From: Volvox africanus
Lineage: Eukaryota > Chlorophyta > Chlorophyceae > Chlamydomonadales > Volvocaceae
DNA: 64,000 bases
Assembly: GCA_030268105.1 (NCBI GenBank)
Contig: BSDZ01000003.1
Span: 620,001 to 684,000, forward strand
Direction: 5' to 3'
Both the position numbers and the translations under genes were made by a program. Below the pieces are notes generated by a model. The model searched no databases. It saw only the letters and a list, made by a program, of their open reading frames with translations, and had not been told where the DNA came from. The stretch's first letter is position 1; the number at the start of each line of letters is the position of its first letter. This document shows, piece by piece, positions 23,090 to 36,985 of the stretch.

Positions 23090-26000
23090 GCATCACCGTT
23101 TAGATTCCCACTTGCTGATGATCAGGGCAGGTTGTTGAGAGTGAGCCATGCACATTTAAGAATTAATGATGCAATAAGGTCCAGGCAGGCCTGGGCGCAT
23201 TGCAAATTTCAATAGGTTTTGGGCTGGCCTAGAGTGGCTGGTTAGATTCCCGCTGGCTGATGATCAGGGGAGGTTCCTGAGAGTGAGCCATGCACATATA
23301 CTATTAAATGATGCAATAAGGTCCAGGCAGGCCTGGGCGCATTGCAAATTTCAAATGGTTTGGGCTTTCTGAGAGTCGCTGGTTAGATTCCCGCTGGCAG
23401 GTTGTTGAGGGTGCGAAATGCACATATACCAATGAATGATGCAATAAGGTCCAGGCAGGCCTGGGCGCATTGCAAATTTTAACAGGTTTGGGCTAGCCGA
23501 GAGTCGCTGGTTAGATTCCCGCATGCTGATGATCAGGGCAGGTTGTTGAGAGTGCGCAATGCACATATACCAATAAATGATGCAATAAGGGCCAGGCAGG
23601 CCTGGGCACATTCAAATTTCAATAGGTCTGGGCTGGCCGAGAGTTGCAGGTTAGATTTCCGCTGGCTGACGATCAGGGCAGGTTCTGGAGAGTGAGCCAT
23701 TGACATATAAGAATAAATGATGCAATAAGGTCCAGCCAGGCATGGGCGCATTGCAAATATTAACAGGTTTGGGCTGGCCGAGCGTCAACGGTTAGATTCC
23801 CATTGGCAGGAAGTTGAGAGTGTGCGATGCACATATACCAATGAATGATGCAATAAGGGCAAGGCTGACCTGAAAGCATTGCAAATTTTCACTGGTTTGG
23901 GCTTGCCGAGAGTCGCTGGTTAGATTCCCGCTGGCAGGTTGTTGAGGGTGCGAAATGCACATATACCAATGAATGATGCAATAAGGGCCAGGCAGGCCTG
24001 GGCGCATTGCAAATTTTAACAGGTTTGCGCTAGCCGAGAGTCGCTGGTGAGATTCCCGCATGCTGATGATCAGGGCAGGTTGTTGAGAGTGCGCAATGCA
24101 CATATACCAATAAATGATGCAATAAGGGTTAGGCAGGCCTGGGCGCATTGCAAATTTCAATAGGTTTTGGGCTGGCCGAGAGTCGCTGGTTAGATTCCCG
24201 CTGGCTGATGATCAGGGCAGGTTCCTGAGAGTGAGCCATGCACATATACTATTTAATGATGCAATAAGGTCCAGGCAGGCATGGGCGCATTGCAAATTTT
24301 AACAGGTTTGGGCTGGCCGAGCGTCAACGGTTAGATTCCTGCTTGCTGATGATCAGGGCAGATTGTTGAGAGTGTGCAATGCACATATACCAATGAATGA
24401 TGCAATAAGGGCCAGGCTGACCTGAAAGCATTGCAAATTTTCACCGGTTTGGGCTTGCCGAGAGTCGCTGGTTAGATTCCCGCTGGCAGGTTGTTGAGGG
24501 TGCGAAATGCACATATACCAATAAATGATTCAATAAGGGCCAGGCAGGCCTGGGCGCATTGCAAATTTCAATAGGTTTTGGGCTGGCCGAGAGTCGCTGG
24601 TAAGATTCCCGCTGGCTGATGATCAGGGCAGGTTCCTGAGAGTGAGCCATGCACATATACCAATAAATGATGCAATAAGGTACAGGCAGGCCTGGGCGCA
24701 TTGCGAATTTCAATAGGTTTGGGCTGGCCGAGCATCACCGTTTAGATTCCCACTTGCTGATGATCAGGGCAGGTTGTTGAGAGTGAGCCATGCACATATA
24801 CTATTTAATGATGCAATAAGGTACAGGCAGGCCTGGGCGCATTGCAAATTTCAATAGGTTTGGGCTGGCCAAGAGTTGCCGGTTAGATTCCCGCTGGCTG
24901 ATGATCAGGGCAGGTTCTGGAGAGTGAGCCATGGACATATAAGAATAAATGATGCAATAAGGTCCAGGCAGGCCTGGGCGCATTGCAAATATTTACAGGT
25001 TTGGGCTGGCCGAGCATCACCGTTTACATTCCCACTTGCTGATGATCATGGCAGGTTGTTGAGGGTGCGCAATGTACATATACCAATGAATGATGCAATA
25101 AGGGCCAGGCAGGCCTGGGAGCATTTCAAATTTCAATAGGTTTGGGGCTGGCCGAGAGTGGCTGGTTAGATTCCCGCTGGCTGATGATCAGGGCAGGTTC
25201 TGGAGAGTGAGACATGCACATATACTATTTAATGATGCAATAAGGGCCAGGCAGGCCTGGGCGCATTACAAATTTTAACAGGTTTGGGCTAGCCGAGAGT
25301 CGCTGGTTAGATTCCCGCTTGCTGATGATCAGGGTAGGTTGTTGAGGGTGCGAAATGCACATATACCAATGAATGATGCAATAAGGGCCAGGCAGGCCTG
25401 GGCACATTCAAATTTCAATAGGTCTGGGCTGGCCGAGAGTTGCAGGTTAGATTTCCGCTGGCTGACGATCAGGGCAGGTTCTGGAGAGTGAGCCATTGAC
25501 ATATAAGAATAAATGATGCAATAAGGTCCAGCCAGGCATGGGCGCATTGCAAATATTAACAGGTTTGGGCTGGCCGAGCGTCAACGGTTAGATTCCCATT
25601 GGCAGGAAGTTGAGAGTGTGCGATGCACATATACCAATGAATGATGCAATAAGGGCAAGGCTGACCTGAAAGCATTGCAAATTTTCACCGGTTTGGGCTT
25701 GCCGAGAGTCGCTGGTTAGATTCCCGCTGGCAGGTTGTTGAGGGTGCGAAATGCACATATACCAATGAATGATGCAATAAGGGCCAGGCAGGCCTGGGCG
25801 CATTGCAAATTTTAACAGGTTTGCGCTAGCCGAGAGTCGCTGGTTAGATTCCCGCATGCTGATGATCAGGGCAGGTTGTTGAGAGTGCGCAATGCACATA
25901 TACCAATAAATGATGCAATAAGGGTTAGGCAGGCCTGGGCGCATTGCAAATTTCAATAGGTTTTGGGCTGGCCGAGAGTCGCTGGTTAGATTCCCGCTGG

Positions 26001-29000
26001 CTGATGATCAGGGCAGGTTCCTGAGAGTGAGCCATGCACATATACCAATAAATGATGCAATAAGGTACAGGCAGGCCTGGGCGCATTGCGAATTTCAATA
26101 GGTTTGGGCTGGCCGAGCATCACCGTTTAGATTCCCACTTGCTGATGATCAGGGCAGGTTGTTGAGAGTGAGCCATGCACATTTAAGAATTAATGATGCA
26201 ATAAGGTCCAGGCAGGCCTGGGCGCATTGCAAATTTCAATAGGTTTGGGCTGGCCAAGAGTTGCCGGTTAGATTCCCGCTGGCTGATGATCAGGGCAGGT
26301 TGTTGAGAGTGCGCAATGCACATATACCAATAAATGATGCAATAAGGGCCAGGCAGGCCTGGGCGCATTTCAAATTTCAATAGGTTTGGGGCTGGCCTAG
26401 AGTGGCTGGTTAGATTCCCGCTGGCTGATGATCAGGGCAGGTTCCTGAGAGTGAGCCATGCACATATACTATTTAATGATGCAATAAGGTCCAGGCAGGC
26501 CTGGGCGCATTGCAAATTTCAAATGGTTTGGGCTTGCCGAGAGTCGCTGGTTAGATTCCCGCTGGCAGGTTGTTGGGGGTGCGAAATGCACATATACCAA
26601 TAAATGATGCAATAAGGGCCAGGCAGGCCTGGGCGCATTGCAAATTTTAACAGGTTTGCGCTAGCCGAGAGTCGCTGGTTAGATTCCCGCATGCTGATGA
26701 TCAGGGCAGGTTGTTGAGAGTGCGCAATGCACATATACCAATAAATGATGCAATAAGGGCCAGGCAGGCCTGGGCGCATTGCAAATTTCAATAGGTTTTG
26801 GGCTGGCCGAGAGTCGCTGGTTAGATTCCCGCTGGCTGATGATCAGGGCAGGTTCCTGAGAGTGAGCCATGCACATATACTATTTAATGATGCAATAAGG
26901 TCCAGGCAGGCATGGGCGCATTGCAAATTTTAACAGGTTTGGGCTGGCCGAGCGTCAACGGTTAGATTCCCGCTTGCTGATGATCAGGGCAGATTGTTGA
27001 GAGTGTGCAATGCACATATACCAATGAATGATGCAATAAGGGCCAGGCTGACCTGAAAGCATTGCAAATTTTCACCGGTTTGGGCTTGCCGAGAGTCGCT
27101 GGTTAGATTCCCGCTGGCAGGTTGTTGAGGGTGCGAAATGCACATATACCAATAAATGATTCAATAAGGGCCAGGCAGGCCTGGGCGCATTGCAAATTTC
27201 AATAGGTTTTGGGCTGGCCGAGAGTCGCTGGTAAGATTCCCGCTGGCTGATGATCAGGGCAGGTTCCTGAGAGTGAGCCATGCACATATACCAATAAATG
27301 ATGCAATAAGGTACAGGCAGGCCTGGGCGCATTGCGAATTTCAATAGGTTTGGGCTGGCCGAGCATCACCGTTTAGATTCCCACTTGCTGATGATCAGGG
27401 CAGGTTGTTGAGAGTGAGCCATGCACATTTAAGAATTAATGATGCAATAAGGTCCAGGCAGGCCTGGGCGCATTGCAAATTTCAATAGGTTTGGGCTGGC
27501 CTAGAGTGGCTGGTTAGATTCCCGCTGGCTGATGATCAGGGCAGGTTCCTGAGAGTGCGCAATGCACATATACCAATAAATGATGCAATAAGGGCCAGGC
27601 AGGCCTGGGCGCATTTCAAATTTCAATAGGTTTGGGGCTGGCCTAGAGTGGCTGGTTAGATTCCCGCTGGCTGATGATCAGGGCAGGTTCCTGAGAGTGA
27701 GCCATGCACATATACTATTTAATGATGCAATAAGGTCCAGGCAGGCCTGGGCGCATTGCAAATTTCAAATGGTTTGGGCTTGCCGAGAGTCGCTGGTTAG
27801 ATTCCCGCTGGCAGGTTGTTGGGGGTGCGAAATGCACATATACCAATGAATGATGCAATGAGGTCCAGGCAGGCCTGGGCGCATTGCAAATGTTAACAGG
27901 TTTGGGCTAGCCGAGATTCCCTGGTTAGATTCCTGCTTGCTTATGATCAGGGCAGGTTGTTGAGAGTGCGCAATGCACATATACCAATAAATGATGCAAT
28001 AAGGGCCAGGCAGGCCTGGGCGCATTTCAAATTTCAATAGGTTTGGGGCTGGCCGAGAGTTGCAGGTTAGATTTCCGCTGGCTGACGATCAGGGCAGGTT
28101 CTGGAGAGTGAGCCATTGACATATAAGAATAAATGATGCAATAAGGTCCAGCCAGGCATGGGCGCATTGCAAATATTAACAGGTTTGGGCTGGCCGAGCG
28201 TCAACGGTTAGATTCCCATTGGCAGGAAGTTGAGAGTGTGCGATGCACATATACCAATGAATGATGCAATAAGGGCCAGGCAGGCCTGGGCGCATTGCAA
28301 ATTTTAACAGGTTTGGGCTAGCCGAGAGTCGCTGGTTAGATTCCCGCTTGCTGATGATCAGGGCAGGTTGTTGAGAGTGCGCAATGCACATATACCAATA
28401 AATGATGCAATAAGGGCCAGGCAGGCCTGGGCGCATTGCAAATTTCAATAGGTTTTGGGCTGGCCGAGCATCACCGTTTAGATTCCCACTTGCTGATGAT
28501 CAGGGCAGGTTGTTGAGAGTGAGCCATGCACATTTAAGAATTAATGATGCAATAAGGTCCAGGCAGGCCTGGGCGCATTGCAAATTTCAATAGGTTTGGG
28601 CTGGCCTAGAGTGGCTGGTTAGATTCCCGCTGGCTGATGATCAGGGCAGGTTCCTGAGAGTGCGCAATGCACATATACCAATAAATGATGCAATAAGGGC
28701 CAGGCAGGCCTGGGCGCATTTCAAATTTCAATAGGTTTGGGGCTGGCCTAGAGTGGCTGGTTAGATTCCCGCTGGCTGATGATCAGGGCAGGTTCCTGAG
28801 AGTGAGCCATGCACATATACTATTAAATGATGCAATAAGGTCCAGGCAGGCCTGGGCGCATTGCAAATTTCAAATGGTTTGGGCTTGCCGAGAGTCGCTG
28901 GTTAGATTCCCGCTGGCAGGTTGTTGGGGGTGCGAAATGCACATATACCAATGAATGATGCAATGAGGTCCAGGCAGGCCTGGGCGCATTGCAAATGTTA

Positions 29001-29572
29001 ACAGGTTTGGGCTAGCCGAGATTCCCTGGTTAGATTCCTGCTTGCTTATGATCAGGGCAGGTTGTTGAGAGTGCGCAATGCACATATACCAATAAATGAT
29101 GCAATAAGGGCCAGGCAGGCCTGGGCGCATTTCAAATTTCAATAGGTTTGGGGCTGGCCGAGAGTTGCAGGTTAGATTTCCGCTGGCTGACGATCAGGGC
29201 AGGTTCTGGAGAGTGAGCCATTGACATATAAGAATAAATGATGCAATAAGGTCCAGCCAGGCATGGGCGCATTGCAAATATTAACAGGTTTGGGCTGGCC
29301 GAGCGTCAACGGTTAGATTCCCATTGGCAGGAAGTTGAGAGTGTGCGATGCACATATACCAATGAATGATGCAATAAGGGCCAGGCAGGCCTGGGCGCAT
29401 TGCAAATTTTAACAGGTTTGGGCTAGCCGAGAGTCGCTGGTTAGATTCCCGCTTGCTGATGATCAGGGCAGGTTGTTGAGAGTGCGCAATGCACATATAC
29501 CAATAAATGATGCAATAAGGGCCAGGCAGGCCTGGGCGCATTGCAAATTTCAATAGGTTTTGGGCTGGCCGA
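23090..29572 (+). repeat. Super-repeat copy 2 (6483 bp)
   Basis: The start (gcatcaccg at 23090, then tgatcaggggaggttcc and gggctttctgagag) recurs at 29573 at an offset of 6483 bp. The shared order then runs through cattggcaggaagttgag, ctggtgagattcccgc, aaatgattcaataagg and ggtacaggcaggcc. One monomer present in copies 1 and 3 (near 17.75-17.9 and 31.26-31.4 kb) is absent here near 24.79 kb. The extra block at about 25.99-27.11 kb matches 14.0-15.1 kb. Confidence 0.88.
27363..29572 (+). repeat. 1105 bp octamer HOR, two copies in super-repeat 2
   Basis: Units start at 27363 and 28468, the next start being 29573, each 1105 bp and equal in order to the units at 20880-23089 (offset 5378 from the third unit there). 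The second unit has catatactattaaatg near 28820 where its neighbours have catatactatttaatg. That allele is otherwise found in the adjoining super-repeat start monomers at 23303 and 29786. Confidence 0.9.
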
Positions 29573-31970
29573 GCATCACCGTTTAGATTCCCACTTGCTG
29601 ATGATCAGGGCAGGTTGTTGAGAGTGAGCCATGCACATTTAAGAATTAATGATGCAATAAGGTCCAGGCAGGCCTGGGCGCATTGCAAATTTCAATAGGT
29701 TTTGGGCTGGCCTAGAGTGGCTGGTTAGATTCCCGCTGGCTGATGATCAGGGGAGGTTCCTGAGAGTGAGCCATGCACATATACTATTAAATGATGCAAT
29801 AAGGTCCAGGCAGGCCTGGGCGCATTGCAAATTTCAAATGGTTTGGGCTTTCTGAGAGTCGCTGGTTAGATTCCCGCTGGCAGGTTGTTGAGGGTGCGAA
29901 ATGCACATATACCAATGAATGATGCAATAAGGTCCAGGCAGGCCTGGGCGCATTGCAAATTTTAACAGGTTTGGGCTAGCCGAGAGTCGCTGGTTAGATT
30001 CCCGCATGCTGATGATCAGGGCAGGTTGTTGAGAGTGCGCAATGCACATATACCAATAAATGATGCAATAAGGGCCAGGCAGGCCTGGGCACATTCAAAT
30101 TTCAATAGGTCTGGGCTGGCCGAGAGTTGCAGGTTAGATTTCCGCTGGCTGACGATCAGGGCAGGTTCTGGAGAGTGAGCCATTGACATATAAGAATAAA
30201 TGATGCAATAAGGTCCAGCCAGGCATGGGCGCATTGCAAATATTAACAGGTTTGGGCTGGCCGAGCGTCAACGGTTAGATTCCCATTGGCAGGAAGTTGA
30301 GAGTGTGCGATGCACATATACCAATGAATGATGCAATAAGGGCAAGGCTGACCTGAAAGCATTGCAAATTTTCACTGGTTTGGGCTTGCCGAGAGTCGCT
30401 GGTTAGATTCCCGCTGGCAGGTTGTTGAGGGTGCGAAATGCACATATACCAATGAATGATGCAATAAGGGCCAGGCAGGCCTGGGCGCATTGCAAATTTT
30501 AACAGGTTTGCGCTAGCCGAGAGTCGCTGGTGAGATTCCCGCATGCTGATGATCAGGGCAGGTTGTTGAGAGTGCGCAATGCACATATACCAATAAATGA
30601 TGCAATAAGGGTTAGGCAGGCCTGGGCGCATTGCAAATTTCAATAGGTTTTGGGCTGGCCGAGAGTCGCTGGTTAGATTCCCGCTGGCTGATGATCAGGG
30701 CAGGTTCCTGAGAGTGAGCCATGCACATATACTATTTAATGATGCAATAAGGTCCAGGCAGGCATGGGCGCATTGCAAATTTTAACAGGTTTGGGCTGGC
30801 CGAGCGTCAACGGTTAGATTCCCGCTTGCTGATGATCAGGGCAGATTGTTGAGAGTGTGCAATGCACATATACCAATGAATGATGCAATAAGGGCCAGGC
30901 TGACCTGAAAGCATTGCAAATTTTCACCGGTTTGGGCTTGCCGAGAGTCGCTGGTTAGATTCCCGCTGGCAGGTTGTTGAGGGTGCGAAATGCACATATA
31001 CCAATAAATGATTCAATAAGGGCCAGGCAGGCCTGGGCGCATTGCAAATTTCAATAGGTTTTGGGCTGGCCGAGAGTCGCTGGTAAGATTCCCGCTGGCT
31101 GATGATCAGGGCAGGTTCCTGAGAGTGAGCCATGCACATATACCAATAAATGATGCAATAAGGTACAGGCAGGCCTGGGCGCATTGCGAATTTCAATAGG
31201 TTTGGGCTGGCCGAGCATCACCGTTTAGATTCCCACTTGCTGATGATCAGGGCAGGTTGTTGAGAGTGAGCCATGCACATTTAAGAATTAATGATGCAAT
31301 AAGGTCCAGGCAGGCCTGGGCGCATTGCAAATTTCAATAGGTTTGGGCTGGCCAAGAGTTGCCGGTTAGATTCCCGCTGGCTGATGATCAGGGCAGGTTC
31401 TGGAGAGTGAGCCATGCACATATACTATTTAATGATGCAATAAGGTACAGGCAGGCCTGGGCGCATTGCAAATTTCAATAGGTTTAAGCTGGCCAAGAGT
31501 TGCCGGTTAGATTCCCGCTGGCTGATGATCAGGGCAGGTTCTGGAGAGTGAGCCATGGACATATAAGAATAAATGATGCAATAAGGTCCAGGCAGGCCTG
31601 GGCGCATTGCAAATATTTACAGGTTTGGGCTGGCCGAGCATCACCGTTTACATTCCCACATGCTGATGATCATGGCAGGTTGTTGAGGGTGCGCAATGTA
31701 CATATACCAATGAATGATGCAATAAGGGCCAGGCAGGCCTGGGAGCATTTCAAATTTCAATAGGTTTGGGGCTGGCCGAGAGTGGCTGGTTAGATTCCCG
31801 CTGGCTGATGATCAGGGCAGGTTCTGGAGAGTGAGACATGCACATATACTATTTAATGATGCAATAAGGGCCAGGCAGGCCTGGGCGCATTACAAATTTT
31901 AACAGGTTTGGGCTAGCCGAGAGTCGCTGGTTAGATTCCCGCTTGCTGATGATCAGGGTAGGTTGTTGAG
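29573..31970 (+). repeat. Super-repeat copy 3, truncated (~2.4 kb)
   Basis: It follows copy 2 at an offset of 6483 bp and, after the monomer that copy 2 lacks, 6624 bp. It ends near 31970, where the shared gggtaggttgttgag is followed by agtgtgcaatgc here but by ggtgcgaaatgc in the earlier copies. Private differences include ggtttaagctggcc (about 31483) and cccacatgctgatg (about 31657). Confidence 0.85.
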
Positions 31971-34255
31971 AGTGTGCAATGCACATATACCAATGAATGA
32001 TGCAATAAGGGCCAGGCTGACCTGAAAGCATTGCAAATTTTCACAGGTTTGGGCTTGCCGAGAGTCGCTGGTTAGATTCCCGCTGGCAGGTTGTTAAGGG
32101 TGCGAAATGCACATATACCAATGAATGATGCAATAAGGGCCAGGCAGGCCTGGGCGCATTCAAATTTCAATAGGTCTGGGCTGGCCGAGAGTTGCCGGTT
32201 AGATTTCCGCTGGCTGACGATCAGGGCAGCTTCTGGAGAGTGAGCCATTGACATATAAGAATAAATGATGCAATAAGGTCCAGGCAGGCCTGGGCGCATT
32301 GCAAATATTAACAGGTTTGGGCTGGCCGAGCGTCAACGGTTAGATTCCCATTGGCAGGAAGTTGAGAGTGTGCGATGCACATATACCAATGAATGATGCA
32401 ATAAGGGCAAGGCTGACCTGAAAGCATTGCAAATTTTCACCGGTTTGGGCTTGCCGAGAGTCGCTGGTTAGATTCCCGCTGGCAGGTTGTTGAGGGTGCG
32501 AAATGCACATATACCAATGAATGATGCAATAAGGGCCAGGGAGGCCTGGGCGCATTGCAAATTTTAACAGGTTTGGGCTAGCCGAGAGTCGCTGGTTAGA
32601 TTCCCGCTGGCAGGTTGTTGAGGGTGCGAAATGCACATATACCAATGAATGATGCAATAAGGGCCAGGCAGGCCTGGGCGCATTGCAAATTTCAATAGGT
32701 TTTGGGCTGGCCGAGAGTCGCTGGTTAGATTCCCGCTGGCTGATGATCAGGGCAGGTTCCTGAGAGTAAGCCATGCACATATACTATTTAATAATGCAAT
32801 AAGGTCCAGGCAGGCATGGGCGCATTGCAAATTTTAACAGGTTTGGGCTGGCCGAGAGTCGCTGGTTAGATTCCCGCTTGCTGATAATCAGGGCAGGTTG
32901 TTGAGAGTGCGAAATGTACATATACCAATAAATGATGCAAAAAGGGCCAGGCAGGCCTGGGCGCATTGCAAATTTCAATAGGTTTTGGGCTGGCCGAGAG
33001 TCGCTGGTTAGATTCCCGCTGGCTGATGATCAGGGCAGGTTCCTGAGAGTGAGCCATGCACATATACTATTTAATGATGCAATAAGGTCCAGGCAGGCCT
33101 GGGCGCATTGCAAATTTTAACAGGTTTGGGCTAGCCGAGAGTCGCTGGTTAGATTCCCGCTTGCTGATAATCAGGGCAGGTTGTTGAGAGTGCGAAATGT
33201 ACATATACCAATAAATGATGCAAAAAGGGCCAGGCTGACCTGAAAGCATTGCAAATTTTCACCGGTTTGGGCTTGCCGAGAGTCGCTGGTTAGATTCCCG
33301 CTGGCAGGTTGTTGAGGGTGCGAAATGCACATATACCAATGAATGATGCAATAACGGCCAGGCACGCCTGGGCGCAGTGCAAATTTTAACAGGTTTGGGC
33401 TAGCCGAGAGTCGCTGGTTAGATTCCCGCTTGCTGATGATCAGGGCAGGTTGTTGAGAGTGCGCAATGCACATATACCAATAAATGATGCAATAAGGGCC
33501 AGGCAGGCCTGGGCGCATTGCAAATTTCAATAGGTTTTGGGCTGGCCAAGAGTCGCTGGTTAGATTCCCGCTGGCTGATTATCAGGGCAGGTTCCTGAGA
33601 GTGAGCCATGCACATATACTATTAAATGATGCAATAAGGTCCAGGCAGGCCTGGGCGCATTGCAAATTTTAACAGGTTTGGGCTAGCCGAGAGTCGCTGG
33701 TTAGATTCCCGCTTGCTGATAATCAGGGCAGGTTGTTGAGAGTGCGAAATGTACATATACCAATAAATGATGCAAAAAGGGCCAGGCAGGCCTGGGCGCA
33801 TTGCAAATTTCAATAGGTTTTGGGCTGGCCGAGAGTCGCTGGTTAGATTCCCGCTGGCTGATGATCAGGGCAGGTTCCTGAGAGTGAGCCATGCACATAT
33901 ACTATTTAATGATGCAATAAGGTCCAGGCAGGCCTGGGCGCATTGCAAATTTCAATAGGTTTGGGCTGGCCGAGCATCACCGTTTAGATTCCCACTTGCT
34001 GAAGATCAGGGCAGGTTGTTGAGAGTGAGCCATGCACATTTAAGAATAAATGATGCAATAAGGTCCAGGCAGGCCTGGGCGCATTGCAAATTTCAATAGG
34101 TTTGGGCTGGCCAAGAGTTGCCGGTTAGATTTCCGCTGGCTGATGATTAGGGCAGGTTCTGGAGAGTGAGCCATGCACATATACCAATAAATGATGCAAT
34201 AAGGTACAGGCAGGCCTGGGCGCATTGCAAATATTTACAGGTTTGGGCTGGCCGA
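31971..34255 (+). repeat. Mixed domain A monomers with a 283/552 bp spaced variant
   Basis: A monomer with ctgataatcagggc followed by gcgaaatgtacatatacc and gcaaaaagggcc occurs at 32881, 33164 and 33716, spaced 283 bp (a dimer) and 552 bp (a tetramer). From about 33960 the monomers (cttgctgaagatcaggg, then catttaagaataaatg) match the window-start block at 361-480. The rest is ordinary domain A monomers, with the short dyad-less subtype near 32014, 32410 and 33233. No gene or unique DNA is present. Confidence 0.8.
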
Positions 34256-36174
34256 GCATCACCGTTTAGATTCCCACTTGCTGATGATCAGGGCAGGTTG
34301 TTGAGAGTGAGCCATGCACATTTAAGAATAAATGATGCAATAAGATCCAGGCAGGCCTGGGCGCATTGCAAATTTCAATAGGTTTTGGGCTGGCGAGAGA
34401 GTCTCCTGTTAAATTCCCACTGGATGATGATAAGGGCAGGTTGTTGAGAGTGCGCAATGCAAATATACCAATGAATGATGCAATAAGGGCCAGGCAGGCC
34501 TGGGCGCATTGCAAATTTCAATAGGTTTTGGGCTGGCCGAGAGTCGCTGGTTAGATTCCCGCTGGCTGATGATCAGGGCAGGTTGTTGAGTGTGACCCAT
34601 GCACATATACTATTTAATGATGCAATAAGGTCCAGGCAGGCCTGGGCGCATTACACATTTTAACAGGTTTTGGGCTGGCCGAGAGTCGCTTGTTAGATTT
34701 TCGCTCGCAGGTTGTTGAGGGTGCGCAATGCACATATACCAATGAATGATGCAATAAGGGCCAGGCAGGCCTGGGCGCATTCAAATTTCAATAGGTCTGG
34801 GCTGGCCGAGAGTTGCCGGTTAGATTTCAGCTGGCTGATGATCAGGGCAGGTTCTGGAGAGTGAGCCATTGACATATTAGAATAAATGATGCAATAAGGT
34901 CCAGGCAGGCCTGGGCGCATTGCAAATGTTTACAGGTTTGGGCTGGCCGAGCGTCAACGGTTAGATTCCCGTTGGCAGGTTGTTGAGAGTGTGCAATGCA
35001 CATATACCGATGAATGATGCAATAAGGGCCAGGCAGGCCTAAAAGCATTGCAAATTTTCACAGGTTTGGGCTTGCCGAGAGTCGCTGGTTAGATTCCCGC
35101 TGGCAGGTTGTTGAGGGTGCGAAATGCACATATACCAATAAATAATGCAATATGGGCCAGGCAGGCCTGGGCGCATTCAAATTTCAATAGGTTTTGGGCT
35201 GGCCGAGAGTCGCTGGTTAGATTCCCGCTTGCTGATGATCAGGGCAGGTTGTTGAGAGTGCGCAATGCACATGTACCAATAAATGATGCAATAAGGGCCA
35301 GGCAGGCCTGGGCGCATTGCAAATTTCAATAGGTTTTGGGCTGGCCGAGAGTCGCTGGTTAGATTCCCGCTGGCTGATGATCAGGGCAGGTTCCTGAGAG
35401 TGAGCCATGCACATATACCAATGAATGATGCAATAAGGGCCAGGCAGGCCTGGGCGCATTGCAAATTTTAACAGGTTTGGGCTAGCCGAGAGTCGCTGGT
35501 TAGATTCCCGCTTGCTGATGATCAGGGCAGGTTGTTGAGAGTGCGCAATGCACATATACCAATAAATGATGCAATAAGGGCCAGGCAGGCCTGGGCGCAT
35601 TGCAAATTTCAATAGGTTTTGGGCTGGCCGAGAGTCGCTGGTTAGATTCCCGCTGGCTGATGATTAGGTCAGGTTCCTGAGAGTGAGCCATGAACATATA
35701 CTATTTAATGATGCAATAAGGTCCAGGCAGGCCTGGGCGCATTGCAAGTTTCAAATGGTTCGGGCTGGCGAGAGAGTCTCCTGTTAAATTCCCACTGGAT
35801 GATGATAAGGGCAGGTTGTTGAAAGTGCGCAATGCAAATATACCAATGAATGATGCAATAAGGGCTAGGCAGGCCTGGGCGCATTACAAATTTCAATAGG
35901 TTTTGGGCTGGCCGAGAGTCGCTGGTTAGATTCCCGATGGCTGATGATCAGGGCAGGTTGTTGAGAGTGTGCAATGCACATATACCAATGAATGATGCAA
36001 TAAGGGCAAGGCTGACCTGAAAGCATTGCAAATTATCACCGGTTTGGGCTTGCCGAGAGTCGTTGGTTAGATTCCCGCTGGCAGGTTGTTGAGGGTGCGA
36101 AATGCACATATACCAATGAATGATGCAATAAGGGCCAGGCAGGCCTGGGCGCATTCAAATTTTAGTAGGTTTTG

Positions 36175-36985
36175 GGCTAGCCGAGAGTCGCTGGTTAGAT
36201 TCCCGCTTGCTGATGATCAGGGCAGGTTGTTGAGAGTGCGCAATGCACATATACCAATAAATGATGCAATAAGGGCCAGGCAGGCCTGGGCGCATTGCAA
36301 ATTTCAATAGGTTTTGGGCTGGCCGAGAGTCGCTGGTTAGATTCCCGCTGGCTGATGATTAGGTCAGGTTCCTGAGAGTGAGCCATGAACATATACTATT
36401 TAATGATGCAATAAGGTCCAGGCAGGCCTGGGCGCATTGCAAATTTCAATAGGTTTGGGCTGGCCGAGCATCACCGTTTAGATTCCCACTTGCTGATGAT
36501 CAGGGCAGGTTGTTGAGAGTGAGCCATGCACATTTAAGAATAAATGATGCAATAAGATCCAGGCAGGCCTGGGCGCATTGCAAATTTCAATAGGTTTTGG
36601 GCTGGCGAGAGAGTCTCCTGTTAAATTCCCACTGGATGATGATAAGGGCAGGTTGTTGAGAGTGCGCAATGCAAATATACCAATGAATGATGCAATAAGG
36701 GCCAGGCAGGCCTGGGCGCATTGCAAATTTCAATAGGTTTTGGGCTGGCCGAGAGTCGCTGGTTAGATTCCCGCTGGCTGATGATCAGGGCAGGTTGTTG
36801 AGTGTGACCCATGCACATATACCAATAAATAATGCAATAAGGGCCAGGCAGGCCTGGGCGCATTACACATTTTAACAGGTTTTGGGCTGGCCGAGAGTCG
36901 CTTGTTAGATTTTCGCTCGCAGGTTGTTAAGGGTGCGCAATGCACATATACCAATGAATGATGCAATAAGGGCCAGGCAGGCCTG
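36175..36985 (+). repeat. ~0.8 kb domain B module, copied at 38953-39763
   Basis: The offset is 2778 bp. Both copies show gattaggtcaggttcc, ccatgaacatatac, gcatcaccg, the diagnostic gagagtctcctg monomer, gtgtgacccatgc and ttttcgctcgcagg in order. They separate where this copy continues gcattgcaaattttaac and the other gcattcaaatttcaataggtc. Further copies of the module occur at 41.7, 43.4, 45.9, 48.2 and 49.9 kb. Confidence 0.8.

Larger units (their letters stand above)
1..34255 (+). repeat. Satellite domain A
   Basis: This domain is dominated by two monomer tails, aaatttcaatagg followed by gggctggcc and aaattttaacagg followed by gggctagcc. The short (128-129 bp) monomers are frequent, and a dyad-less subtype with gctgacctgaaagc recurs throughout. 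The domain lacks the gagagtctcctgttaaat monomer that defines domain B, and aaatataaac tails are essentially absent (one related exception near 872-960). Higher-order organisation changes along it: 1373 and 1105 bp periods at the left, 552 and 1374 bp in the middle, then 1105 bp octamers and a 6.5-7 kb super-repeat. The right boundary is set just before the first domain B diagnostic monomer and is accurate to about one monomer. Confidence 0.85.
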
